From contig JABIFF010000014.1 of assembly GCA_018650845.1 (NCBI GenBank), positions 1 to 59,976 on the forward strand: a stretch of DNA of 59,976 nt, given 5' to 3'. The stretch comes from Chloroflexota bacterium. GTDB taxonomy: Bacteria; Chloroflexota; Dehalococcoidia; Lucifugimonadales; Lucifugimonadaceae. This document shows positions 1-7,909 of the stretch, piece by piece. Numbering within the stretch: the first letter of the stretch is position 1; each line of letters starts with the position of its first letter. The notes below the pieces were generated by a model, which made no database searches, had not been told where the DNA came from, and was given only the letters and a program-made list of their open reading frames with translations. A program made the translations under genes and the position numbers.

Positions 1-1
1 G

Positions 2-538
2 GGCTACGAGCCTGAAGCTCTCGAAATTCTCAGCAAGCGCAAGCGAACCCGGGTACTTGAAGTTCAACCTTCGGCAACTCCGCTACTGAACGTTCGAAAC
101 GTGACCGGTGGTGCGCTGGTTCAGCAGCCCGACGATATCGTTGAAGATCCTTCATCTTGGAAGGTTGTGACAAAAAAGCAGCCAACCGAGCAGCAGTTGA
201 GCGACATGGCTTTCGCATGGAAGGCTTGTCAGCTGGTTCACTCGAATGCCATCGTGTTCGCTAAGAACTCAATGCTTCAGGGCATGGGCGCAGGTCAGCC
301 AAACCGGGCTATCAGCGTTTATCTTGCAGCTCGGGCAGCTGGTGATGAAGCGCAAGGCTGTGTGATGGCAAGTGATGCGTTCTTCCCGTTCCCTGATGGA
401 ATTGAAGGCGCAGCCGAAGCCGGAGCTGTTGCAGTTGTGCAGCCTGGTGGATCAGTAAAAGATCAGGAAGTGATCGAAGCTGCCGATAGGCTTGGTTTGG
501 TCATGCTATTCACTGGCACTCGCCACTTCTATCACTAG
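2..538 (+). CDS. purH: Bifunctional purine biosynthesis protein PurH, C-terminal part (partial, runs off the left edge)
   Basis: The reading frame is open from base 2, so only the last 178 residues are present. They match the C-terminal half of AICAR transformylase / IMP cyclohydrolase, which does the last two steps of IMP synthesis in the cytosol. The visible motifs belong to the formyltransferase domain: KRTRVLEV, then an RNVTGG stretch, then SNAIVFAKN with the lysine-asparagine pair, the MGAGQPNR motif, ASDAFFPFPDG, and the closing FTGTRHFYH, which is the usual family ending. The gene runs to a natural stop at 536-538. A 33 to 99 base gap then leads to a glycosyltransferase, so co-transcription is possible but not shown. 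Family assignment is secure; the N-terminal IMP cyclohydrolase domain lies outside the window. Confidence 0.96.
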   Translation, partial: GYEPEALEILSKRKRTRVLEVQPSATPLLNVRNVTGGALVQQPDDIVEDPSSWKVVTKKQPTEQQLSDMAFAWKACQLVHSNAIVFAKNSMLQGMGAGQPNRAISVYLAARAAGDEAQGCVMASDAFFPFPDGIEGAAEAGAVAVVQPGGSVKDQEVIEAADRLGLVMLFTGTRHFYH

Positions 539-637
539 GAAGCACTAATTGACCCTCGTTCGCTCTACACTGTGCGAATGAAGTCATTTTTCAAGCGACC
601 AACTAAGTTGCTCCGGGCAATTAGAAGAAAAATTTCA

Positions 638-1372
638 ATGGCAACCACCGTCGACATAGTCATACCAGTCCTCAATGAGGAAGTTGCTTTGCCGGGGTGC
701 GTCGAAAAGCTGTTTGCTTTCACCGCCGATTACCCCGAACGTGACTGGCGAATTATTGTTGCCGACAATGGATCGACAGATCGCACGAAAGAAATTGCGG
801 CCGAGTTAGCCGAGAAGCATTCAAACTTATCGGTTTCGACCCTCACTCAACGTGGCCGAGGTCGAGCACTCAAAAAAGCTTGGGGCGAAAGCGATGCCGA
901 CGTTCGGCTATACATGGACGTCGATCTATCTACCGATCTCAAATCACTCCCGCCATTGGTGGCCGCAATTGCTGATGACGGCTACGAAGTAGCAATCGGC
1001 TCCCGGCTTACAAAAGGCTCAGAAGTAGTCGACCGCACACTCAAGCGTGAGATCACTTCACGTGGCTACAACATTATGATTCACATGTTCTTTCCGCTCA
1101 CAAAGTGGAAGGATGCTCAGTGCGGATTCAAAGCTATTTCCAGACGTACCGCAGAAAATTTACTGCCTCTCGTCAAAGACAACGCGTGGTTCCTAGATAC
1201 TGAACTTCTGATACTTGCTGATAAGGCTGGTTACGGAATAAAAGAGATTCCCGTTCACTGGGAAGATGATCCTGACACTCGGGTAAATATCATTTCGACA
1301 GCATGGGAAGACATAAAAGGGCTGCTTAGGTTGAGGTTTAAAGGTCGCCCAGTTCCGCCATCTACACCTTGA
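638..1372 (+). CDS. Family 2 glycosyltransferase, dolichyl-phosphate-glucose synthase-like
   Basis: A GT-A fold glycosyltransferase of about 244 residues. Seen: the N-terminal VDIVIPVLNEE strand, the nucleotide-sugar contact DNGSTD, and the DVDLSTD segment that carries the metal-binding DXD-type acidic residues, followed by IGSRL and a QCGFKA motif. This pattern is typical of polyprenyl (dolichyl) phosphate glucosyl or mannosyl transferases, which make lipid-linked sugars for membrane glycosylation. There is no C-terminal membrane segment, so it is probably peripheral. Start: ATG 638 puts the first beta strand at residue 5 and has AGAAG upstream. A GTG at 572 or ATG at 578 would add about 20 basic residues and cannot be excluded. 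The acceptor and sugar are unknown. Confidence 0.85.
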   Translation: MATTVDIVIPVLNEEVALPGCVEKLFAFTADYPERDWRIIVADNGSTDRTKEIAAELAEKHSNLSVSTLTQRGRGRALKKAWGESDADVRLYMDVDLSTDLKSLPPLVAAIADDGYEVAIGSRLTKGSEVVDRTLKREITSRGYNIMIHMFFPLTKWKDAQCGFKAISRRTAENLLPLVKDNAWFLDTELLILADKAGYGIKEIPVHWEDDPDTRVNIISTAWEDIKGLLRLRFKGRPVPPSTP

Positions 1373-1449
1373 CCACTGATTTGTACGGTAGCTAGAGTTG
1401 GTTACTTACGTAGCTGTTCTACTGAATTGCGCATTCTGATCATCAAACA

Positions 1450-2451
1450 ATGACTACTCCCGGCGATTTTGAAATTGGCCGCTCGGTACTAACCGGGTAC
1501 ACAGCCGATAACGAACTACACAGGGCGTTGACCATTCTTCGTAACGAAGGAGTCAACCCCGAAGTTGTAGTTGAGTTCACCGCGGAACGCGACGGAGTTT
1601 TCTGCGGAATCACCGAAGTGAAGACTCTACTCGACCGAGTTCTCCCTGAGACGGGTCGAGAAGTATGGGCGCTCGACGAAGGTGTAGCGGTAGCCGGTGG
1701 TGAAGTAGCACTCCGAATCAGAGCTCCATACGCATCGTTCGGATTATTTGAAACAGCCATTCTCGGCACACTCGCTTCCTGTACTGGATGGGCAACGGCC
1801 GCATCTGAGTGCGTCGACGCTGGTGACGGCATTCCTGTCATCGCTTACGGCGCCCGACACGTTCACCCCGAAGTGGTTGGCGTAATGGACTACTCGGCAG
1901 TGGTCGGCAAATGTGCGTCGGGTTCTTCGGTGGTTGGTCAGCAACTTCACGGACTGACCCCTTCGGGAACGATGCCTCACTCGCTTGTGCTGCTCATGGG
2001 CGACACCGTTCGCACGATCATGGCGTTCGACAAGCACATGCCGCCTGAGGTTCCTCGTGTGGCGCTAGTCGACACGTTCAAGGACGAAGCAGAAGAAGCT
2101 CTCGACGTTGCAAAGGCGCTTCGAGAGCGATTACGTGGAATTCGACTCGATACGCCGAAAGAACGTGGCGGAGTTACTCCCGATCTCGTTCACGAAATTC
2201 GAGCTCGACTCGATCAAGGCGGCTACAGTCACGTCGATATCTTCGTCAGTGGTGGAATTACTCCGGATCGAATCCGTGAGTTCGTAGAAGCATCGGCTCC
2301 TGTTAGCGTGTTCGCTGTCGGATACTACATCGCTGCGGCAAGTCCGATCTCGTTTACTGCCGACATCAAGGAAATCGAAAACCGGGCTGTTGCCAAGCGT
2401 GGACGAATTCCTGGTCTCGCAGTAAACCCGCGGCTTTCACAGGTTCTTTAG
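1450..2451 (+). CDS. pncB: Nicotinate phosphoribosyltransferase
   Basis: Converts nicotinate and PRPP to nicotinate mononucleotide in NAD salvage (Preiss-Handler route). At 333 residues it is shorter than the enterobacterial enzyme and closer to the short archaeal/Thermotoga type. Seen: an N-terminal LTGYTADNE region, the segment YGARHVHPEV, GTMPHSL (the conserved loop of this family), VDTFKDE, a RLDTPKERGG phosphate-binding region and a late VSGGITPDRI barrel strand. The related quinolinate phosphoribosyltransferase (NadC) is less likely because GTMPHSL and VDTF are NAPRTase-type. An NAD synthetase gene lies about 7 kb away, but the two are not in one operon. The next gene, tilS, is convergent. 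Confidence 0.88.
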   Translation: MTTPGDFEIGRSVLTGYTADNELHRALTILRNEGVNPEVVVEFTAERDGVFCGITEVKTLLDRVLPETGREVWALDEGVAVAGGEVALRIRAPYASFGLFETAILGTLASCTGWATAASECVDAGDGIPVIAYGARHVHPEVVGVMDYSAVVGKCASGSSVVGQQLHGLTPSGTMPHSLVLLMGDTVRTIMAFDKHMPPEVPRVALVDTFKDEAEEALDVAKALRERLRGIRLDTPKERGGVTPDLVHEIRARLDQGGYSHVDIFVSGGITPDRIREFVEASAPVSVFAVGYYIAAASPISFTADIKEIENRAVAKRGRIPGLAVNPRLSQVL

Positions 2452-2477
2452 TCCGCCTACTCAGGCTCGGGACTACT

Positions 2478-3902
2478 TCAGGTTTTCGCGCCAACGAACT
2501 CGAGTCGCGTCACTTGTTCGTGCTCAGGTAGCACTTTCGCCCACTCGGCAAGTCTATATCCTGCGACCCACACGATCCCTTGATCCGAATCTATGATCGG
2601 CACTCGATCACGCCAGCGTTCCGGCACGCCAGCTCCTACGAAGAAGTCTTGCAGCTTTGCTTTTGGTGACATTCCCAACGGCTGAAATCGATCACCGTTG
2701 TTGCGATTGCGGAGCATTAGAGAATGTGAACTTAACTCTGGTGTGGCGAATGTAATGTGCGCACTTCCAGCATCGAGGCGTTCGGGGCGGTCGATGATTT
2801 CTGCAGTGATCGCCATTCCGTTGCCGAGTTCAGTAGTTCCAGGGAGTGCTAATTTTTCGCTGATGAGTTCGGATGGGAACGGGCAGTCGTCATCGTTCGC
2901 TGAACGGTATCCAAATTCGTCTTTATCTACGAAAAAAACGACCTGATTCGGAAGTTCGATCGACGTTCCGCTCTGGCCTTCGAGTAGCTCACTCATCTTT
3001 GCGACGTGTGTGCGCTCAAGGTTTAGCGAGTGACCGGTATGGACGTCATACGCTCTCATCAGGATTCGATTGACGAGGATCGGTGGAAGACCGTCGACGG
3101 TGTGGCGTGAATATTTTCCGTTACGGGTTTCAGCTACCAGTAGATGCCGATCGACTACCCAGTCGACAATCTCTAAATCATCTTTGGCGTTTTTGGCGAG
3201 CCGTGAGAGAGAACGGGTCGCCTCAGGGATCGCTTCGTTTAGCGCAGGTAGAACGTCAAGCCTGATCTTGTTTCGAGTGTACTCACGACTGGCGTTCGAT
3301 TCGTCGGTGACAATCGAGAGGTTGAGATTTTCGCAATACTTCTCAATTAGCGATCGGGGCGTGTCGAGCATCGGCCTCAGCACGGTCACGTCGATCTTCT
3401 CATCGGGAATAGTGAGTCGTGAATTGAATCTCATGCCAGAGATTCCCTTGAGTCCGGAACCGCGTGCTGCGTGTTGAAGAACAGTTTCAGCCTGATCATC
3501 ATTGTTGTGACCTGTGACTACGCCGAAGGCTTTGTTTTCGACAACGATTTTGTTCAGTTCTTTGTAACGGAACGTTCGTGCTGCAGATTCGATAGACACG
3601 CCGTTTACAGCTGCCAAAGCTGGGACATCGATATCGACAGTAGTGAAATCTGCGTTAAGAGATTTTGCGATTTCGGCAGCAGCTTTTTGATCGCTGGCCG
3701 ATGAGTCTGGGCGAATCTGATGATTCACGTGCGCAGCGATCAGTTTGAACTGGTGCGATTGTCGTAATGCTGCCAACCCAGCGAGAAGCGCCGTCGAATC
3801 GGGTCCCCCGGATAAGGCGACAACCAACGTGGCACCTGCCGGAACCTTTGCCTGATCGAGACCTGCGCTGAGCAGTTCGAGAAATTTATCGTCAGCCGAC
3901 AT
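2478..3902 (-). CDS. tilS: tRNA(Ile)-lysidine synthase TilS
   Basis: Attaches lysine to C34 of the CAU-anticodon isoleucine tRNA so that it reads AUA; essential in most bacteria. It has 474 residues, normal for the long form. Seen: the ATP-pyrophosphatase P-loop SGGPDS at residues 31-36, then the HVNHQIRPDS and GHNNDDQAETVL motifs of the N-terminal N-type ATPase domain, followed by substrate-binding and C-terminal TilS domains ending in IVWVAGYRLAEWAKV. The start ATG lies 10 bases after the stop of the CNNM/CorC gene, so the two are very likely co-transcribed. Confidence in function is high from the motif set. Confidence 0.94.
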   Translation of the reverse strand: MSADDKFLELLSAGLDQAKVPAGATLVVALSGGPDSTALLAGLAALRQSHQFKLIAAHVNHQIRPDSSASDQKAAAEIAKSLNADFTTVDIDVPALAAVNGVSIESAARTFRYKELNKIVVENKAFGVVTGHNNDDQAETVLQHAARGSGLKGISGMRFNSRLTIPDEKIDVTVLRPMLDTPRSLIEKYCENLNLSIVTDESNASREYTRNKIRLDVLPALNEAIPEATRSLSRLAKNAKDDLEIVDWVVDRHLLVAETRNGKYSRHTVDGLPPILVNRILMRAYDVHTGHSLNLERTHVAKMSELLEGQSGTSIELPNQVVFFVDKDEFGYRSANDDDCPFPSELISEKLALPGTTELGNGMAITAEIIDRPERLDAGSAHITFATPELSSHSLMLRNRNNGDRFQPLGMSPKAKLQDFFVGAGVPERWRDRVPIIDSDQGIVWVAGYRLAEWAKVLPEHEQVTRLEFVGAKT

Positions 3903-3912
3903 GAGAAATGAC

Positions 3913-5196
3913 CTACTGAACGACTTCGGCGACCTCGGTCACACGTCTGACGCGGATAGTGGAGATCTTGGATCCGTCCATATCTCCGACCTGCAATCGA
4001 AGATTGCCGAATCTCACACGCGTGCCCGGGTTCGGAAGCTGTTGAGCCTGCTCAAGGAAGAAACCAGCGATGGTTTCGTAATCACCTTCAGGAATATCTA
4101 GGCCAAGCTCGTCGTTGGCTTCGCCGATCTCTAGTCCACCGTCGAGAACGAACGTGTTCTCGTTGACGGTTACGAATCTACGATCAGGTTTGTTGCCTTC
4201 TTCACCGGTCCGGCCAACGATTTGTTCTACCAATCGAGAGAGTGTGATGAGCCCTGCGATGCCACCAAATTCGTCCACAACCATCGAGACCTTGTGTCCC
4301 GATTCCTGCATCTCGTCGAACAGGTCATCGAGTCGTTTTGTTTCAGGAACGAAATTTGCCTGACGCAAAAGATTGATGATGCTCAACTGTGGAGCGAGCT
4401 TGCCTTCTGAAAGGGTTGCGAGGACGTCCTTAACAGAAAAGATACCAACGACATCGTCGTGATTAGTGTCATAAATCGGGAAGCGAGTGTGAGGTGAAAC
4501 CTGGTAGGTCTTCATGAAGTCGGCGTATGTCGTGTCGGCGCGGAGCCACACGATTTCCGGACGTGGAGTCATAACGTCTCGAACTTCCATCTCTCCGAAT
4601 CGGAAGATGTTTTCGAGCATTTCACCAGTGTTCTCTTCAACCGTGCCTTCGGCTTCACCCAGGTCGATCAGAGTACGAAGTTCACCAGCGGTAACAATTG
4701 GGCTAGTGAAAGCTTCTTTACCGCCGAGTAAGCGCATGATTCCACGTGGAACGAGCGTGAATGCGAAAACCACTGGCCAAGAAACGGTCATTAGTATCAG
4801 TACGACCCGGGCAGTGATCAGTGACCATTTTTCGGGAGCGACAACGGCGAGAGTTTTTGGAGTAAGTTCACCAACTACTACGACAACTACCGTAGCTATT
4901 GCTGTTGCAGCGACGGTTGAAAGTAGAGTCGCTTCACCGCCACCAATGGTCGAAATGGCTAGCGTTGTTCCGACAGTGGCAACCATGATGTTGAATAGGT
5001 TACCGATCAGCAGAATTGTTCCGAAGAATTTTTCGTACTGTTGGAAAATCTTTACGACCAGCTGGGCTCGTTTGTCGCCCTCTTCGCCGCGATGTTCGAT
5101 TCTGTGCCGGCTCGCGCCTAAAACAGCCGCCTCGGTCGCGCTAATGAAAGCACTACCAAGCAGCCCGATAACGATGATTACGATTGAGGTGGTCAC
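3913..5196 (-). CDS. CNNM/CorC-HlyC family membrane protein with CBS domain pair
   Basis: A 427-residue integral membrane protein. The N-terminal CNNM (DUF21) domain shows several hydrophobic segments, beginning with a helix at about residues 4-24 that carries SATEAAVLG. It is followed by a CBS pair (from about residue 195, starting near MEVRDVMTPRPEIV, with the second half around ANFVPETKRLDDLFDEM and FGGIAGLI), and then a CorC/HlyC C-terminal domain with the DGGLEIGEAN motif. The family is linked to Mg2+/Co2+ efflux or resistance; the older name hemolysin is misleading. The transported ion cannot be read from sequence. It sits between recA (147 bases upstream) and tilS (10 bases downstream) on the same strand. 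Confidence 0.88.
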   Translation of the reverse strand: MTTSIVIIVIGLLGSAFISATEAAVLGASRHRIEHRGEEGDKRAQLVVKIFQQYEKFFGTILLIGNLFNIMVATVGTTLAISTIGGGEATLLSTVAATAIATVVVVVVGELTPKTLAVVAPEKWSLITARVVLILMTVSWPVVFAFTLVPRGIMRLLGGKEAFTSPIVTAGELRTLIDLGEAEGTVEENTGEMLENIFRFGEMEVRDVMTPRPEIVWLRADTTYADFMKTYQVSPHTRFPIYDTNHDDVVGIFSVKDVLATLSEGKLAPQLSIINLLRQANFVPETKRLDDLFDEMQESGHKVSMVVDEFGGIAGLITLSRLVEQIVGRTGEEGNKPDRRFVTVNENTFVLDGGLEIGEANDELGLDIPEGDYETIAGFFLEQAQQLPNPGTRVRFGNLRLQVGDMDGSKISTIRVRRVTEVAEVVQ

Positions 5197-5343
5197 TTGA
5201 ATTCAAGAACGGTGCGGTTAACGAAACTGCAAGCGTTCGTCTATCAAGTGTAGCGGTCAATGACCATCAGCACGCAACTGACAATGAAATGCCAGTTACG
5301 CCCGAAATGATCAGTTTGATACTCGCTAAGGGGTTAAGTGACC

Positions 5344-6426
5344 CTAGTTCAGAGCCGGCGCGTCGGCTGTTTCGCCCGTTTCTTCCGGCGGAGCCTCGCC
5401 CGCTTCAGTGCGACGAATAGTAGCTTCGATCTCATCTCGAATGTCAGTGTTCGTCTTCAGGAACTTACGTGAAGCCTCACGACCCTGACCCAAACGAGTG
5501 TCACCGTATGAGTAGAACGAACCACTCTTCTTCACGATGCCCATATCGACACCAAGATCTAGCAAGCTGCCCTCTTTACTAATACCGGAATCGAAAAGAA
5601 TTTCCATTTCAGCTTTTCGGAAAGGAGGAGCGACCTTGTTCTTCACCACACGAGCTCGCACGCGGTTACCAATAATGTCCTGCCCGACCTTCACGGCTTC
5701 AACCCGTCGAAGATCGATGCGTACTGAGCTGTAGAACTTCAGTGCACGGCCACCAGGAGTTACTTCAGGGCTACCGAATACCACACCAACTTTTTCTCGA
5801 AGCTGGTTGATGAAAATACAAACGGTATCGGTCTTGTGAATGATTCCGGTGAGTTTACGAAGCGCCTGCGACATGATTCGTGCCTGCAGACCAATCTGCA
5901 TGTCACCCATGTCACCTTCAAGTTCCGCAGAAGGAACAAGTGCCGCAACACTATCGAGAACGATAATATCGAGCGCTCCACTGCGAATGAGGTACTCGGT
6001 AATTTCGAGAGCCTGTTCAGCAGAGTCTGGCTGCGAAATAAGAAGCTTGTCGACGTCGACACCGATCAGACGGGCGTATGCCGGGTCCATAGCGTGCTCA
6101 ACATCAATGAATGCTGCCTGTCCGCCAGCAGCCTGTGCTTCAGCGACAGCAGCCATTGCCAAGGTTGTCTTACCGGCTGACTCTGCACCGAAGATCTCAA
6201 TGATTCGGCCACGAGGAAGTCCACCGACACCTAGGGCAAGATCCAGAGCGATAGAGCCTGTTGGAACAGCTTTGATACCTTCGTTGTTGCCGGATTCACC
6301 CATGCGCATTACTGCACCACGGCCGAACGACTTTTCGATCTGCGCTAGTGCCAGCTCGAGAGTTTTTTCTCGCTCGCTAGCACTACCGTTAACTGAGACC
6401 GTCTTTGTTGCTTTCTTAACAGCCAA
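5344..6426 (-). CDS. recA: Recombinase RecA
   Basis: The strand-exchange ATPase of homologous recombination and co-protease for LexA. It has 360 residues, normal length. Seen: Walker [10 protein letters not shown] at residues 80-88, [10 protein letters not shown], the [10 protein letters not shown] loop, [10 protein letters not shown] (Walker B region), the L2-region [11 protein letters not shown] and GSPEVTPGG, and a short acidic C-terminal tail. The start is TTG with a purine-rich GGAAG upstream; no ATG lies near the conserved N-terminus. A possible LexA-type operator lies about 70 bases upstream (see 6497-6512), so SOS control is plausible. Downstream come the CorC-like gene and tilS. Confidence 0.98.
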   Translation of the reverse strand: MAVKKATKTVSVNGSASEREKTLELALAQIEKSFGRGAVMRMGESGNNEGIKAVPTGSIALDLALGVGGLPRGRIIEIFGAESAGKTTLAMAAVAEAQAAGGQAAFIDVEHAMDPAYARLIGVDVDKLLISQPDSAEQALEITEYLIRSGALDIIVLDSVAALVPSAELEGDMGDMQIGLQARIMSQALRKLTGIIHKTDTVCIFINQLREKVGVVFGSPEVTPGGRALKFYSSVRIDLRRVEAVKVGQDIIGNRVRARVVKNKVAPPFRKAEMEILFDSGISKEGSLLDLGVDMGIVKKSGSFYSYGDTRLGQGREASRKFLKTNTDIRDEIEATIRRTEAGEAPPEETGETADAPALN

Positions 6427-6496
6427 CGTCGCTCTTCCTTCTGCGCTATCTAATACCCGTATATACGACCGTACTCGACCGCAATGCTAGGCAGAT

Positions 6497-6512
6497 TAGC
6501 ACATGTGTTCTA
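6497..6512 (-). promoter_or_regulatory. Possible LexA/SOS box upstream of recA
   Basis: On the minus strand the site reads TAGAACACATGTGCTA, an imperfect palindrome with half-sites TAGAAC and TAGCAC around ACAT. It resembles the Gram-positive/actinobacterial LexA operator (CGAAC-N4-GTTCG) in spacing and in the AAC half-site core, with three mismatches. It lies 71-86 bases upstream of the recA start. The match is suggestive rather than diagnostic, and no lexA gene is in this window. Confidence 0.4.
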
Positions 6513-6594
6513 ATGCTGCAACAGCCCTGTGTCACCCAATGGAATAACGATATCGTTCTCCCATCAGGAAGTGTAGAACTGGAGCAGGGAACAG

Positions 6595-7482
6595 CTAGGA
6601 AGACTTAGCGTCGACGAAGTCGATGAACGCCTGAGTATGGCGCCCACGTACTCGGCCTGTTTCGTAGGTAAGGCTTAGGTCACGTTCGAGTGAAAGCCCA
6701 TCAATGCGTATAGCGACTACATTGTTGCTGTGGCTGGAAACTGCGTGCTGAGTAACGAACCCGACGCCGAGGTTTTGGCCCACTGCAGCGATTACTGCCT
6801 GTGTGCTGCCCAGTGTCATTGAAACTTTATGCTCGGGAAGCTCTACTCCTGCAGCGGAAAGAGCCTGAACAACAGTTTGCCAAGTACCAGAGCCACCTTC
6901 TCGTTCGATGATGTTTTCATCTCGGAGTTGGTCGATCGTGATAGATCGAAGATCAGCAAATTTATGGTTGGCAGAAACAGCGAGAACTACTTCGTCCTTC
7001 GCCATTGCGATTGATGAATACCCAACAGATGATGATGGCATTCCTGATAGACCTAGATCGGCCTGACGATCGCCAAGCGTGCGGGCTACTTGAGCTGAAT
7101 CGGCAACTAGAACCTCGACAGAGATTCCTGTGTGTTCCTGTGTGAACTCCGAAATCAAAGCTGGCACGAGATATTCAGCTGGCGTTGAGCTAGCGACTAT
7201 CCGGATAACGCCGGAAAGTGCTGATGGGTCAGGTCCGAATCGAGACACAAGCGCATCGAAGTCAGAGATGGTTCGGATAGCGAATTGCATCGATTCCCGA
7301 CCAGCGTCTGTGAGAATTGCTCCAGTGCCGCGTCGTTCGAGTAGGCGTGTGCCTAATTCCCGTTCAAGACGTTGGATTTGCCGACTCAGTCCAGGTTGGC
7401 TCATGCCAAGTCGGTCTGCTGCTCGTGTGAAACTCCCTGTCTCTGCGACAGCTTTTAGAGCTTCGAGTTCTGCAATATTCAT
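6595..7482 (-). CDS. LysR-family transcriptional regulator
   Basis: A 295-residue LysR-type regulator. The N-terminal winged helix-turn-helix is clear at residues 1-60 (LEALKAVAETGSFTRAADRLGMSQPGLSRQI followed by LGTRLLERRG). An effector-binding domain of the periplasmic-binding type follows from about residue 90 (GVIRIVASSTPAEYLVP). The effector is unknown; the overall pattern is like CysB/CysL-type LysR proteins but not specific. There is no divergent gene in the next 400 bases, where LysR targets usually lie. Instead that stretch holds repeated GCATAC half-sites (see 7533-7817), probably its own operators. The start ATG at 7482 has a GGAGGT-like sequence upstream. Confidence 0.92.
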   Translation of the reverse strand: MNIAELEALKAVAETGSFTRAADRLGMSQPGLSRQIQRLERELGTRLLERRGTGAILTDAGRESMQFAIRTISDFDALVSRFGPDPSALSGVIRIVASSTPAEYLVPALISEFTQEHTGISVEVLVADSAQVARTLGDRQADLGLSGMPSSSVGYSSIAMAKDEVVLAVSANHKFADLRSITIDQLRDENIIEREGGSGTWQTVVQALSAAGVELPEHKVSMTLGSTQAVIAAVGQNLGVGFVTQHAVSSHSNNVVAIRIDGLSLERDLSLTYETGRVRGRHTQAFIDFVDAKSS

Positions 7483-7834
7483 AGTCTTTGACCTCCGGGA
7501 ATTTCTAACCGGTTGTAGGGCCTAATCTCCGTGTATGCCTCTTGCATACTAACTCAATTTGCACATTCAACTTACACATATCGAACTGAAACAAACTCTG
7601 TACGGTGAAAATTCAGTGAAAAACTTCAAACCGTCGCTAACCACTAATCTCAAAAAATGCTTTTACTGGGAAAAGTGAGTCAAAGCTGATTCAGTGACGA
7701 ATAAAACGCTTCTGTGATCTAGAAAGAACATGGAGCAAGCGGTTGCATACTATTCATCATTTCGCCGAGATAAGTTTACTTAAAATTAGTTCTAATACCA
7801 GTGCGAATTTGGTATGCAGAGTGCGAAGGATTAT
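7483..7834. promoter_or_regulatory. Non-coding region with four GCATAC/GTATGC half-sites upstream of the LysR gene
   Basis: No convincing gene on either strand. The half-site GCATAC or its complement occurs at 7533-7538 and 7544-7549 (a perfect inverted repeat with 5-base spacer, about 50 bases upstream of the LysR start), at 7745-7750 and at 7812-7817. The 10-mer TTGCATACTA occurs twice, at 7542-7551 and 7743-7752. A second inverted repeat, ATACCA-N9-TGGTAT, lies at 7795-7815. This looks like an autoregulatory operator region for the LysR protein, possibly with DNA looping. The rest is AT-rich with no further structure that I recognise. Confidence 0.5.
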
Positions 7835-7836
7835 TT

Positions 7837-7871
7837 AAAAAGTAAGCCCTCAGTCGTTGAACTGGGGGCTT
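7837..7871 (-). terminator. Intrinsic terminator downstream of the htrA-like gene
   Basis: Arms at 7844-7854 and 7861-7871 form an 11-pair stem with one G-U pair and a 6-base loop. Read on the minus strand it is followed after two bases by five T residues (the A-run at 7837-7841). It lies about 40 bases past the htrA stop. Confidence 0.75.
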
Positions 7872-7909
7872 TCGAGGTATTTGTGCTTAGTCTCAGTTTG
7901 TACGAAACG

